From positions 806,001 to 870,000 of the forward strand of contig NZ_BAABAQ010000001.1 of assembly GCF_039537505.1 (NCBI RefSeq): a stretch of DNA of 64,000 nt. Direction: 5' to 3'. Numbering within the stretch: position 1 is the first letter of the stretch; every line of letters starts with the position of its first letter. Both the position numbers and the translations under genes were made by a program. This stretch comes from Streptosporangium oxazolinicum (GTDB lineage Bacteria > Actinomycetota > Actinomycetes > Streptosporangiales > Streptosporangiaceae). This document shows positions 42,338 through 49,990 of the stretch, piece by piece. The notes under the pieces were generated by a model. That model had not been told where the DNA came from. It saw only the letters and a program-made list of their open reading frames with translations, and did not search any database.

Positions 42338-42967
42338 ATGACCCCCGATGACGTGCTCTCCACGACGAGGGCCGTGCGCAGGCGCCTGGATCTCACCCGG
42401 CCCGTCCCTCGCGAGCTCGTCGAGGAGTGTCTCAAGCTCGCCGTACAGGCTCCGACCGGGCGAAACCGCCAGCGCTGGCACTTCGTCGTGGTCACCGGGC
42501 GGGAGCGGCGGGAGCGGATCGCGGAGCTGTGGCGGGAGGGAATGAACCGCCCCGGGACCCCGATGCCGGAGGAGGACGCGCGGCGGGCGTACGCGTTCCC
42601 CGGCTCGATGGAGCGGGTGTGGGAGGGGGCGGAGCACCTGTACAGGCACATCCACGAGGTCCCGGTGTTCCTCATCCCGTGCATCACGGGGCGGACCGAG
42701 GGAGCGAGCGTGCACGAGCAGGCCAACACCTTCGGCTCGATCATGCCCGCCGTCTGGAGCTTCATGCTGGCCGCGCGGGCCAGGTCGCTGGGCACGGCAT
42801 GGCTGGGGCCGCTCCGCCTGGAGCGGGAGGCGGCCGGGGTGCTCGGCATACCGTACGAGAAGGTGATGCAGGTGGCGTTCGTCCCGTTGGCCTACACGAT
42901 CGGGACCGATTTCAAGCCCGCGCGCCGGGTGCCGATGGAGGAGGTCACGCACTGGGATCACTGGTGA
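42338..42967 (+). CDS. nitroreductase-family oxidoreductase
   Basis: 209 residues. The FMN-binding start TRAVRRRLDLTRPVPRELVEECLKLAVQAPTGRNRQRWHFVVV, the central AVWSFMLAARARSLGTAWLG and the end VPLAYTIGTDFKPARR are typical of the NAD(P)H:FMN nitroreductase superfamily. Enzymes of this type reduce nitroaromatics, quinones or related substrates. AGGAGG is 5 bases before the ATG. The divergent ArsR protein is its likely repressor, as in many actinomycete ArsR/nitroreductase pairs. A hairpin overlaps its stop codon. Confidence 0.87.
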   Translation: MTPDDVLSTTRAVRRRLDLTRPVPRELVEECLKLAVQAPTGRNRQRWHFVVVTGRERRERIAELWREGMNRPGTPMPEEDARRAYAFPGSMERVWEGAEHLYRHIHEVPVFLIPCITGRTEGASVHEQANTFGSIMPAVWSFMLAARARSLGTAWLGPLRLEREAAGVLGIPYEKVMQVAFVPLAYTIGTDFKPARRVPMEEVTHWDHW

Positions 42968-42974
42968 TCCCAGT
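42951..42974 (+). terminator. hairpin overlapping the nitroreductase stop codon
   Basis: ACTGGGATCA and TGATCCCAGT are perfect 10-bp arms around CTGG; the TGA stop lies in the right arm. It may act as a terminator or protect the mRNA end. Confidence 0.55.
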
Positions 42975-43110
42975 GCGGGCGTCGACGGCCCTTCCCGCGG
43001 TGCCCGGGGCGTCCGTCGGCGCTGACGAGGTGCCGGTGCGCCGGATACATCCTTGTGTGTACGGGTGACCCGTCCTGCGCCGGACCCGCGGACCACGTCG
43101 GGGTGATGAG

Positions 43111-44250
43111 ATGGGAGGCATGAGACGAGACGACGCGCTGTGGGCCGTGGCGTGCCTCGTCGGTGGTCTCCTCCTGCTCGCCGCGGACGCCTACCAGCAC
43201 CGGTGGGCCTCCGCCCCGCTGTTCGTCGGGCCGCTGGCGCTCGCGTGCGCGGGGGTCGCGGTACGGCGGAGCAGGCCGCTGCTCTCGCTGGGACTGGGGG
43301 TCGTGGCCTTCCTCGGTGACTTCGCCATGGGCCCGTCCCTGGGTACGGTCCTGATCGTCACGGACAACCTCTACGCGGGGGTCAGGTACGGTCCGCGGGT
43401 GCTGGGCAGGTGGATGCTCGGCGTCACCTCGGTGATCGCCGTCGTGGCGGGCGTGGTCGCGGGGGCCCTCTACCAGCACTGGTCGGCCGCCGCCATCTTC
43501 CTCGTCCAGGGGGGCCTGGTCGGGGTGACCCCCGTCTTCACCGCCATGCTCATAAGGCAGTTGCAGGACCAGGCGTTGTCCGAGCGCGCGCGGGCCGAGC
43601 AGGTGGCGCGGCTGGCGGAGCTCGACCGGGCGGCGGCGGTGCAGGCCGAGCGGACCCGGATGGCGCGAGAGCTGCACGACATGATCGCCAACCACTTCAG
43701 CGCGATCGCCATCCAGTCCACCGCCGTCCTCTCCCGCAAGGACCTGGACGCGCGGGCCGTACGGGAGGTGCTGGCGTCCATCAGGGAGAACAGCGTCGAG
43801 GGCATGGGGGAGATGCGTGCCATGATCGGGCTGCTCCGGCAGGACGGCGAGGAGCCGGAGGCGACCAGGCGGCGGGTCGCCGAGGCCGGAGAGCTGGCCG
43901 AGAGGGCGCGGGAGGCGGGACTCGACGTCCGGATGCGCGTGGACGGCGACGCCAGGGAGCTACCCGCCTCGGTCGACCTGGCCGCCTACCGGATCGTCCA
44001 GGAATCGCTGACCAACGCGCTCAAGCACGGCGGCAAGGCCGCCGATGTGGTGATCGGCTATCGGCCGGGGCTGGTCACGCTGACCGTGGACAACCCGATC
44101 GACGGCGCGGAGCGGGGGCTTCCCGGCGCGGGTGCGGGGATCATCGGCATGCGGGAGCGTACGGCCCTCGTCGGCGGGGTTTTCGAGGCCGGCCCGTACG
44201 ACGACGGCTGGCGCGTCCGCGTCGAACTGCCCACCCGGGAGATCGCGTGA
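43111..44250 (+). CDS. sensor histidine kinase, NarL/DesK type
   Basis: 379 residues. About four to five hydrophobic segments fill residues 8-150. The HisKA_3 box is TRMARELHDMIANHFSAIAIQ with the phospho-acceptor His, followed by the HATPase domain (AYRIVQESLTNALKHGGKAADV; GIIGMRERTALVGG). Paired with the response regulator 137 bp downstream. Start ATG 43111 is preferred for the GGGGTG 5 bases upstream; another ATG is 9 bases further. The sensed signal is unknown. Confidence 0.9.
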   Translation: MGGMRRDDALWAVACLVGGLLLLAADAYQHRWASAPLFVGPLALACAGVAVRRSRPLLSLGLGVVAFLGDFAMGPSLGTVLIVTDNLYAGVRYGPRVLGRWMLGVTSVIAVVAGVVAGALYQHWSAAAIFLVQGGLVGVTPVFTAMLIRQLQDQALSERARAEQVARLAELDRAAAVQAERTRMARELHDMIANHFSAIAIQSTAVLSRKDLDARAVREVLASIRENSVEGMGEMRAMIGLLRQDGEEPEATRRRVAEAGELAERAREAGLDVRMRVDGDARELPASVDLAAYRIVQESLTNALKHGGKAADVVIGYRPGLVTLTVDNPIDGAERGLPGAGAGIIGMRERTALVGGVFEAGPYDDGWRVRVELPTREIA

Positions 44251-44386
44251 CGGGCCGGACGTCCGGTTCAGGGGACCGCACGACAGGCCGCACGACGCGG
44301 ACGCCCAACCCCGGGAGGCCGGGTGACGACCTGCACGCCCGGCCCGGAGATCATATGACCGCCCGACCCCCCGCCCGGGAGATCGC

Positions 44387-45022
44387 ATGACCATCCGAGT
44401 TCTCGTCGCCGACGACCACGCGGCGGTCCGTACCGGCATCGTCCTCATTCTCGACGGCCACGAGGACATCGAGGTCGTCGGCCAGGCCGCCAACGGGGAA
44501 CAGGCCGTCGCGATGGCCCTCGACCTCCGTCCCGACGTGGTGCTGATGGACATCCGGATGCCGAAACTCGACGGGATCTCCGCGACGCGCGAGCTGAGCG
44601 GGATCGCCGACGTGCTGATCCTGACCACGTTCGACATCGACGAGTACGTCTTCGGGGCGCTGCGGGCCGGGGCCGCCGGGTTCCTGCTGAAGAACACCGA
44701 CGCCGACGCCCTGGTGGACGCGGTGCGGGTGGTGGCCAGGGGGGAGGGACTCATCGCGCCCGCGGTCACCCGGCGGCTGATATCCGCCTTCGGCGCGTCG
44801 GTGCCCGAGCGCAGGTCGTACGAGGTCGGCGTCCTCACCCCGCGCGAGCGCGAGGTGCTGGCCTGCATCGGGCGGGGCCTGTCGAACGCGGAGATCTCCG
44901 CCGAGCTGGACATGGCGGAGGCGACGACGAAGACCCATGTCAGCCGGTTGCTGAACAAGCTGGGTCTCCGCAGTCGCGTCCAGGCCGCGATCCTGGCCCA
45001 GGAGCTCTCCACGGAGAGGTGA
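44387..45022 (+). CDS. LuxR/NarL-family response regulator
   Basis: 211 residues. The receiver domain has VLVADDHAAV and the phospho-acceptor Asp in VVLMDIRMP (about residue 54); Lys in FLLKNTD. The C-terminal LuxR HTH is LTPREREVLACIGRGLSNAEISAELDMAEATTKTHVSRLLNKL. Partner of the upstream kinase. The 136-bp spacer ends in CCCGGGAGATCGCATGA, a copy of the kinase's own end CCCGGGAGATCGCGTGA. Confidence 0.93.
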   Translation: MTIRVLVADDHAAVRTGIVLILDGHEDIEVVGQAANGEQAVAMALDLRPDVVLMDIRMPKLDGISATRELSGIADVLILTTFDIDEYVFGALRAGAAGFLLKNTDADALVDAVRVVARGEGLIAPAVTRRLISAFGASVPERRSYEVGVLTPREREVLACIGRGLSNAEISAELDMAEATTKTHVSRLLNKLGLRSRVQAAILAQELSTER

Positions 45023-45032
45023 CCGGGAAAAG

Positions 45033-45497
45033 TCAGAGGCCCTCCGCCGGGACGTACAGGGAGAGGGTCTCCGCGACGCAGGCGGGCCTCTTCTCGCCCT
45101 CGATCTCCACGGTCATGCGCACGTTCGACAGGTAGCCCGAGGGGGTGCCCTTGAGGTCGACGAGCTCGGCCCCCGCGCGGATCCGCGCGCCGACCGGGAC
45201 CGGCGCGGGGAAGCGGACCTTGTTGAGCCCGTAGTTGATGCCCATGGCCAGGCCGCCCACCTGGAGCAGTTCCGATGTCAGGGAGGGCAGCAGTGACAGG
45301 CTCAGGTATCCGTGGGCGATGGTGGCGCCGAACGGCCCTCGCTTCGCCCGCTCCACGTCCACGTGGATCCACTGGTGGTCGCCGGTCGCGTCGGCGAACA
45401 GGTTGACCTGCTCCTGGGTGATCTCGCGCCACTCGGTGTGGCCGAGGTGTTCCCCGACGGTGGCCTTGAGCTCGGTGATGTTGGCGAAAATCCTCAT
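45033..45497 (-). CDS. MaoC-like dehydratase (R-specific enoyl-CoA hydratase type)
   Basis: 154 residues. The hot-dog fold signature is FADATGDHQWIHVDVERAKRGPFGATIAHGYLSLSLLPSL, with Asp and His of the hydratase 2 motif (ATGDHQWIH). NodN/MaoC proteins hydrate enoyl-CoA thioesters in fatty-acid or polyketide metabolism. It converges on the response-regulator gene with 10 bp between stops. Stand-alone, so no pathway can be assigned. Confidence 0.9.
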   Translation of the reverse strand: MRIFANITELKATVGEHLGHTEWREITQEQVNLFADATGDHQWIHVDVERAKRGPFGATIAHGYLSLSLLPSLTSELLQVGGLAMGINYGLNKVRFPAPVPVGARIRAGAELVDLKGTPSGYLSNVRMTVEIEGEKRPACVAETLSLYVPAEGL

Positions 45498-45807
45498 GTC
45501 CGGAACTTTATTTCGCTGGGGGCGCGGCGAGAAGGTTCACGGCCCCGCGCTCCCCGTTGTCGCGCGCCCACCCCGGCACGCCGCACCCCAGCACGGCCCA
45601 CCCCGGCACAGCGCGCCCCGCCCCGCGCGGCGACGAGATCGGGGGACGTCGCAGGGGCGCGTTCCGGTGCGTCCTCTTTCAGGTATCCCCGGCGTACCGA
45701 TTTCCGGCTGGCTTCTGGCGGCTTTTCGTACGGTCCGCATCTTGTTTTCGCTGTACGGCCCGCGACGCAACACCGCCCGTTCACGCGGGTTCCCTAGCGT
45801 GCCCGCC
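45498..45807. other. divergent intergenic region
   Basis: It holds the promoters of the leftward MaoC gene and the rightward phytase-like gene. A run of short CACCCCGGCAC-type repeats (about 45569-45607) is the only structure noted; no gene seen. Confidence 0.45.
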
Positions 45808-47112
45808 ATGAGACGACGCATGACGATCACCATTGGCGCGGCTGTGCTGGCACTGGCGGTGTCCGCACCGGCGGTGGCCGACCCCGGGCAGCCCGGCTCC
45901 GGCCTTCCCGCCGCCGACAACGCCGGGACCCAGCAGGCGGATTCGCAGCGGACGGAATCCGGTCACCCCGGGTCCGGTCACCCGGGTTCCGGTCACTCCG
46001 GTTCGGGTCACTCCGGATTCGGGCGCGCCACGCTGACCGGGTTCGCATCCCTGCCCGCGCTGACCTTCGTCCCCGGCAGCGAGCCGTCGGGGTCCAAGCT
46101 CGGCACGGCTCCCATCAACGGGGTGACCCCGCCGTTCGCCGGGCAGCCGGTGCAGGGCTTCAGCGGCATCGTGCGGCGGCACGACGGCACCTTCGACGTA
46201 CTGTCCGACAACGGTTTCGGCGCCAAGGACAACAGCGCCGACTTCCTGCTGCGGGTGCACCGGGTGAAGCCCGACTTCCGCCGCGAGAAGGTGACGGTGC
46301 TGGGCGGATTCAACCTGAGCGACCCCGACAGGCGCGTCAGCTGGCCGCTGACCCGGCCGGACCGGAAGCTGACCGGCGCCGACTTCGACGTGGAGTCGAT
46401 CGTACGGACCGTCGACGGCACCTACTGGATCGGGGACGAGTTCGGCCCGTTCCTGCTGCACTTCTCCGCCTTGGGCAGGCTGCTCGAGGCTCCGATCCCG
46501 CTGCCCGGCGTGAAGGCCCCGGAGAACCCCTTCCTCAACGGCGAGCAGCCGAACCTGGGGCGGAGCAAGGGCTTCGAGGGCATGGCGCGCTCGGTCGACG
46601 GCCGCACGCTGTACCCGCTGCTCGAAGGCACCGTGACCGGCGACGCCGCCGGGACGCTGCGGATGAACGAGTTCGACCTGCGCAGGCGGTCCTACACCGG
46701 CAGGCGCTGGACCTACCGGCTGGAGGGCCCCGACAACGCGATCGGCGACATGATCGCGGTGGACCGGTACCGGTTCCTCGTCATCGAGCGTGACAACCTC
46801 CAGGGGGACGCGGCCAAGACCAAGCGGATCTACATGGTGGACACCCGCCACGCGGACCTGCGCAAGACCCTGGTCGCCGACCTGCTCGACCTGGCCAACC
46901 CGCGTGGTCTGGGCGGGTTCGGGGAGACCTTCCGCTTCCCGTTCCAGACCATCGAGGACGTCGTGATCCTCGACGACCGGACCCTGGGGGTGCTGGACGA
47001 CAACAACTTCCCGTCCTCCGCCGGCCGTACCCCGGGCAAGCCCGACAACAACGAGTTCATCACCGTGCGCCTGTCGCGTCCGCTCCAGGCCGACATCCGC
47101 GTCTACCGGTAA
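45808..47112 (+). CDS. secreted phytase-like / esterase-like protein
   Basis: 434 residues from ATG 45808. The signal peptide (MRRRMTITIGAAVLALAVSAPAVA) ends near residue 24. A low-complexity spacer follows with repeated GHPGSG/GHSGSG units. The main domain has FSGIVRRHDGTFDVLSDNGFGAKDNSADFLLRVHR, TYWIGDEFGPFLLHF, FEGMARSVDGRTLYPLLEG and a C-terminal NNFPSSAGRTPGKPDNNEF, as in the phytase-like (esterase-like activity of phytase) beta-propeller family. Exported; substrate, possibly phosphate esters, unproven. Strong terminator follows. Confidence 0.85.
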   Translation: MRRRMTITIGAAVLALAVSAPAVADPGQPGSGLPAADNAGTQQADSQRTESGHPGSGHPGSGHSGSGHSGFGRATLTGFASLPALTFVPGSEPSGSKLGTAPINGVTPPFAGQPVQGFSGIVRRHDGTFDVLSDNGFGAKDNSADFLLRVHRVKPDFRREKVTVLGGFNLSDPDRRVSWPLTRPDRKLTGADFDVESIVRTVDGTYWIGDEFGPFLLHFSALGRLLEAPIPLPGVKAPENPFLNGEQPNLGRSKGFEGMARSVDGRTLYPLLEGTVTGDAAGTLRMNEFDLRRRSYTGRRWTYRLEGPDNAIGDMIAVDRYRFLVIERDNLQGDAAKTKRIYMVDTRHADLRKTLVADLLDLANPRGLGGFGETFRFPFQTIEDVVILDDRTLGVLDDNNFPSSAGRTPGKPDNNEFITVRLSRPLQADIRVYR

Positions 47113-47124
47113 CGGCTCGCTCGC

Positions 47125-47180
47125 GAGCCCTCCCTCCCCTTCCGGAGCCGTTCCGGACCCCCTCCGGGGAGGGAGGGCTC
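47125..47180 (+). terminator. terminator of the phytase-like gene
   Basis: GAGCCCTCCCTCCCC (47125-47139) pairs perfectly with GGGGAGGGAGGGCTC (47166-47180), and CGTCTTTT follows. Confidence 0.85.
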
Positions 47181-47352
47181 CGTCTTTTCCCCGCCTTCCG
47201 GGGAGGGGCCCCACTTTCCGGGGAGGAGCCGCCGCGTCGCCGCCGCGACCCGGTCCGGTGAATTGCGGGCGGCACTGCTTCCCCTACCGCACGAACAACT
47301 ATGACAAAATCGTAAATAGCAATAGATAAACTCCCATCAGCATTCACAGTGC

Positions 47353-47486
47353 CATTTATTTGCTCTACCTCAACCGTTTCAATACGCTATTTCATGGTCC
47401 GAGGGGTATCTCCTAGCTGCTGCCACTTATGGGGCAGTGAGGGATATCAGATGTTTTCGGAACCAGAAACGAGATGGGGAAATATC
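47353..47486 (+). repeat. duplicated leader, copy 1
   Basis: Shared blocks with 48339-48473: TTTATTTGCTCT, then GGTATCTCCT about 50 bp on, then ATGGGGAAATA just before a GTG start followed by CTTCCTCG. The spacing from GGTATCTCCT to the GTG is about 84 bp in both copies. It covers the promoter, leader and ribosome site of the 47487 gene. Confidence 0.7.
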
Positions 47487-47912
47487 GTGCTTCCTCGAAA
47501 GAGCGGACGGGCACCGGGGCCGAACTCCGGCAGGCAGGTGGGCGTCCTCGCCATCGCGGCAGTCGCCGGCATCCTCATGACGTCGACCCAGGTACCGGCC
47601 AACGCCACCATCGGGCAGGCCCAGACGCTCGGCTCGATCTCACAGCCGAACGCCGACAGCAATCCCGGCGGCCAGTTCACCCGCCGCCCCGACCCCTCCC
47701 GCAACCAGCATCGCGGACGCGAGATGAGGCCCTCCGACAGGTGGCGAGGAAGGTGGCAGCGCCACCAGGACCGCCCCAACGACCGTTACCGCGGGCGCAG
47801 GGGTGACAACGCGGCACCCGCCGGGCGCGAGCGCCTTTCCCGCTCCGAGAGGATGATGAGGGACCTCCAGGAGGACCCGTCGTTCCCGGAAATCATCGTC
47901 CGCGAGAAATAA
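47487..47912 (+). CDS. small secreted basic protein, paralogous leader to the collagen-like gene
   Basis: 141 residues from GTG 47487; this start is shown by the conserved GGGGA and by identity with the start of the 48474 gene. Signal peptide VGVLAIAAVAGILMTS with cleavage after ANA (about residue 37). The mature part is very rich in Arg, Asp, Asn and Pro (RPSDRWRGRWQRHQDRPNDR), probably disordered, and ends FPEIIVREK. The first ~35 residues are nearly the same as in the collagen-like protein downstream, while the mature parts are unrelated. No family recognised. Confidence 0.65.
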   Translation: MLPRKSGRAPGPNSGRQVGVLAIAAVAGILMTSTQVPANATIGQAQTLGSISQPNADSNPGGQFTRRPDPSRNQHRGREMRPSDRWRGRWQRHQDRPNDRYRGRRGDNAAPAGRERLSRSERMMRDLQEDPSFPEIIVREK

Positions 47913-48053
47913 GCCCGAAGGGCCACTCCCCCCGGCCCGCCGCGACGGAACACGAGACGCGGCGCGCGGCGCGGGAACCCACCGGGTGACCGGTACGGCA
48001 CGACGAGGAAAACGGCCGGTCGGCCACCCCCGCCCCCGCCCCGATCGAGCCGT

Positions 48054-48087
48054 GTGTGCCGTACCGGTGCGCACCGGTACGGCACAC
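48054..48087. repeat. 34-bp perfect palindrome
   Basis: GTGTGCCGTACCGGTGC is followed directly by its reverse complement. Allowing a 2-base bulge the pairing extends to GCCGTG/CACGGC. It can form a hairpin or cruciform and may terminate the 47487 transcript. The same word (GGTACGGCAC) also occurs at 47986-47995. Confidence 0.8.
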
Positions 48088-48338
48088 GGCAACCCCTCCC
48101 CCCTCCCCGCGGCGCCGTTCCCGCTCACGACCGCTCCCGTCGTCCGGGATCCCGCACGTCGGGAGCACGTCGGAACGAGCGGAACGAGGGGGCCGGAACG
48201 GAGTCGAGGCCCCATATGGCGCGGGCCGCTCCCCCTTCCCACCGGCAATCCTGAAATCAGCCATTGAACACTATGAACGAATAATCATTATAAATGTAAC
48301 TAAATCGTAGATGAGGCGCAGGTTTTCCTTCACAACAC

Positions 48339-48473
48339 TGTTTATTTGCTCTTCCCGAACTATGGCGGAGCGTTGTCCACATAAGCCTCGGGTATCTCCT
48401 GTTCGTCGTCACTTCCGTGGCCGCGTGACAGGTCCGAATAAATTCGGAATTAGTAATGATATGGGGAAATAAC
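48339..48473 (+). repeat. duplicated leader, copy 2
   Basis: Same ordered blocks and spacing as 47353-47486, placed before the GTG start of the collagen-like gene. Confidence 0.7.
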
Positions 48474-49598
48474 GTGCTTCCTCGTAATAGCAGATGGACG
48501 TCAGCCCTTTCCGGTAAACGCGTCGGCGCTCTGGCCGTCGCAGCGATGGCCAGCATCCTCGTGATGTTGTCGAATCAGGTGCCGGCGAACGCCACCGGGG
48601 AGACGAACCTTCTCAATTTCGCATCCCACAGCGACAACGGGGACACCGGGGGCTCCGGCCGTAAATCCCGTCCTCATTCCGTGAACCATACGGAGAAGCC
48701 CATTCTTCGCCCGTGCCGACCCTGCCGATGCGCAAAGGGAGCCCGTAACTGCGAATGCCCTACGGGCGGTCGCGGGAACAGGTGTGACAGGGAACACCGG
48801 AACCGGCGCTGGGTAGGGAAGCTGAATGACAACAGCGACAACAACAACGACGTCGACAACGACGGCAGGGTGAGCGCCACCCCCATCAGGCCCGCCATCC
48901 CTGGCGCGCCCCCTGCCACCGGCCTTCCCACCGCCACCAGCTCCACCAGCGCAGTGGCCGGACCCGCGGGACCACCCGGACCCGCAGGGCCACCCGGACC
49001 CGCGGGACCACCTGGACCCGCGGGTCCACCCGGACCGGCAGGACCACCCGGACCCGCGGGAGCGAACGGCCTCGCGGGAGCGGACGGACTGCCCGGACCC
49101 ACCGGCCCAGCGGGACCAGCGGGACCGCCCGGACCGGCGGGACCATCCGGACCCGCGGGAGCGGACGGGCTGGCAGGACCTCCGGGAGCGGACGGATCGG
49201 CAGGACCCACCGGCCCGGCGGGGCCGACAGGACCGACAGGACCGGCGGGACCTCGCGGACCCGCGGGAGCGACAACGTTCGCGACACCATCCAAGCCCAC
49301 AGCGGCAGGGTGCGCCGTGGCCAGTCCCATGGTCGCTCTCCAACCTGTGTGCGCCGTGGCTCCTGTCAGCGTCGCTGTGGCTCCCGTCAGCGTCTCCGTG
49401 GCCTCTGTCGGTGTCTCCGTGGCTCCCGTCAGCGTTCCCGTAGCCGCTGTCGGCGTTCCCGTGGCTCCCGTCGGCGTTCCCGTGGCCGCTGTCGGCGTTC
49501 CCGTGGCTCCTGCCGGCTTCTCCGGGCCTCTCTGTCTGCCCAGTGACTCCACCACCGTCGGCCTTCTCAGCACCTCGGAAATCGTCGGTTGCCGGTAG
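48474..49598 (+). CDS. secreted collagen-like protein
   Basis: 374 residues from GTG 48474. The signal peptide (VGALAVAAMASILVML, cleavage after ANA) matches that of the 47487 protein. A Cys-rich, Arg-rich stretch follows (CRPCRCAKGARNCECP, then CDREHRNRRW), then about 100 residues of uninterrupted Gly-x-y triplets (GPAGPPGPA...), the collagen repeat. The C-terminus has seven 7-residue repeats (APVSVxV type) and ends DSTTVGLLSTSEIVGCR. Exported and likely forming a trimeric stalk at the cell or spore surface. The repeats are GC-rich and nearly self-complementary, so the opposite strand also reads open with Gly/Pro-rich content; the signal peptide and conserved leader decide for this strand. 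Confidence 0.8.
   Translation: MLPRNSRWTSALSGKRVGALAVAAMASILVMLSNQVPANATGETNLLNFASHSDNGDTGGSGRKSRPHSVNHTEKPILRPCRPCRCAKGARNCECPTGGRGNRCDREHRNRRWVGKLNDNSDNNNDVDNDGRVSATPIRPAIPGAPPATGLPTATSSTSAVAGPAGPPGPAGPPGPAGPPGPAGPPGPAGPPGPAGANGLAGADGLPGPTGPAGPAGPPGPAGPSGPAGADGLAGPPGADGSAGPTGPAGPTGPTGPAGPRGPAGATTFATPSKPTAAGCAVASPMVALQPVCAVAPVSVAVAPVSVSVASVGVSVAPVSVPVAAVGVPVAPVGVPVAAVGVPVAPAGFSGPLCLPSDSTTVGLLSTSEIVGCR
49360..49506 (+). repeat. seven tandem 21-bp units
   Basis: Units such as CTCCCGTCAGCGTCTCCGTGG repeat seven times in phase without gaps, encoding a 7-residue motif at the C-terminus of the collagen-like protein. Alternate units differ in a regular way (CCGCTGTCGG against CTCCCGTCGG), showing duplication of pairs. 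Confidence 0.85.
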
Positions 49599-49990
49599 CC
49601 CGCGGCGAGGCCGCGTGCCGCGCTGAGAAGCGCGCGGGACAGGACGCGAGCCGCTTCGGCACGGGTACGACCTCGCGAAATCCGTACGGCACCGGATCGC
49701 ACCGTCGCACGGCGCGGACGTAGCCGACCGGCACGGCCACCGCGTGATCCACCGGGTAGGGGAAACCGGAGATCACGCGGTGGCCGTGCCGACGCGGAGT
49801 CGTCGGCACGGCGATCGAACGTCGGCGTCCCAAGAGAACGTCGGTGTCTCCACGAGGGCATTGACACCTCCACGAGAGCATCGACGTCTCCAGGAAAGCC
49901 TCAGAGCGTCAGCGTCTCCAAGAGCATGACAAGTTGGTTCCAAGATGGTTCTCGCAGACTTTGTCCGCCGACCCCGGCACAGGACGAAAG
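49599..49990. other. intergenic region with long hairpins and degenerate 20-bp repeats
   Basis: The inverted repeat at 49729-49791 is listed separately. From about 49820 to 49930 the words GTCTCCA-GAG-GCAT recur about five times at ~20-bp intervals. No gene seen; the promoter of the hemerythrin gene should lie at the right end. Confidence 0.5.
49729..49791 (+). terminator. long inverted repeat behind the collagen-like gene
   Basis: 21-bp perfect arms (49729-49749 and 49771-49791; start CGGCACGGCCACC) with a 21-base loop. The right arm can alternatively pair CGTGCCGAC (49785-49793) with GTCGGCACG (49802-49810). It may be a terminator with two mutually exclusive folds. Confidence 0.65.

Larger units (their letters stand above)
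47113..47486. other. intergenic region: terminator and conserved leader
   Basis: The terminator at 47125-47180 is followed by an AT-rich stretch (47285-47380) that resembles the one upstream of the 48474 gene and should contain the promoter. Confidence 0.5.
47913..48473. other. intergenic region with a long palindrome and a conserved leader
   Basis: Contains the perfect palindrome 48054-48087 and, from about 48270, the AT-rich duplicated leader of the collagen-like gene. No open frame with a ribosome site seen. Confidence 0.5.

Noticed and set aside
48674..49873. Minus-strand Gly/Pro-rich frame as the true collagen-like gene
   Set aside because: No signal peptide or ribosome site on that strand, whereas the plus strand has both plus a leader shared with the 47487 gene.
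49360..49930. CRISPR array from the ~20-bp repeats
   Set aside because: Units are gapless in-frame coding repeats (first part) or degenerate (second part), with no unique spacers and no cas genes.
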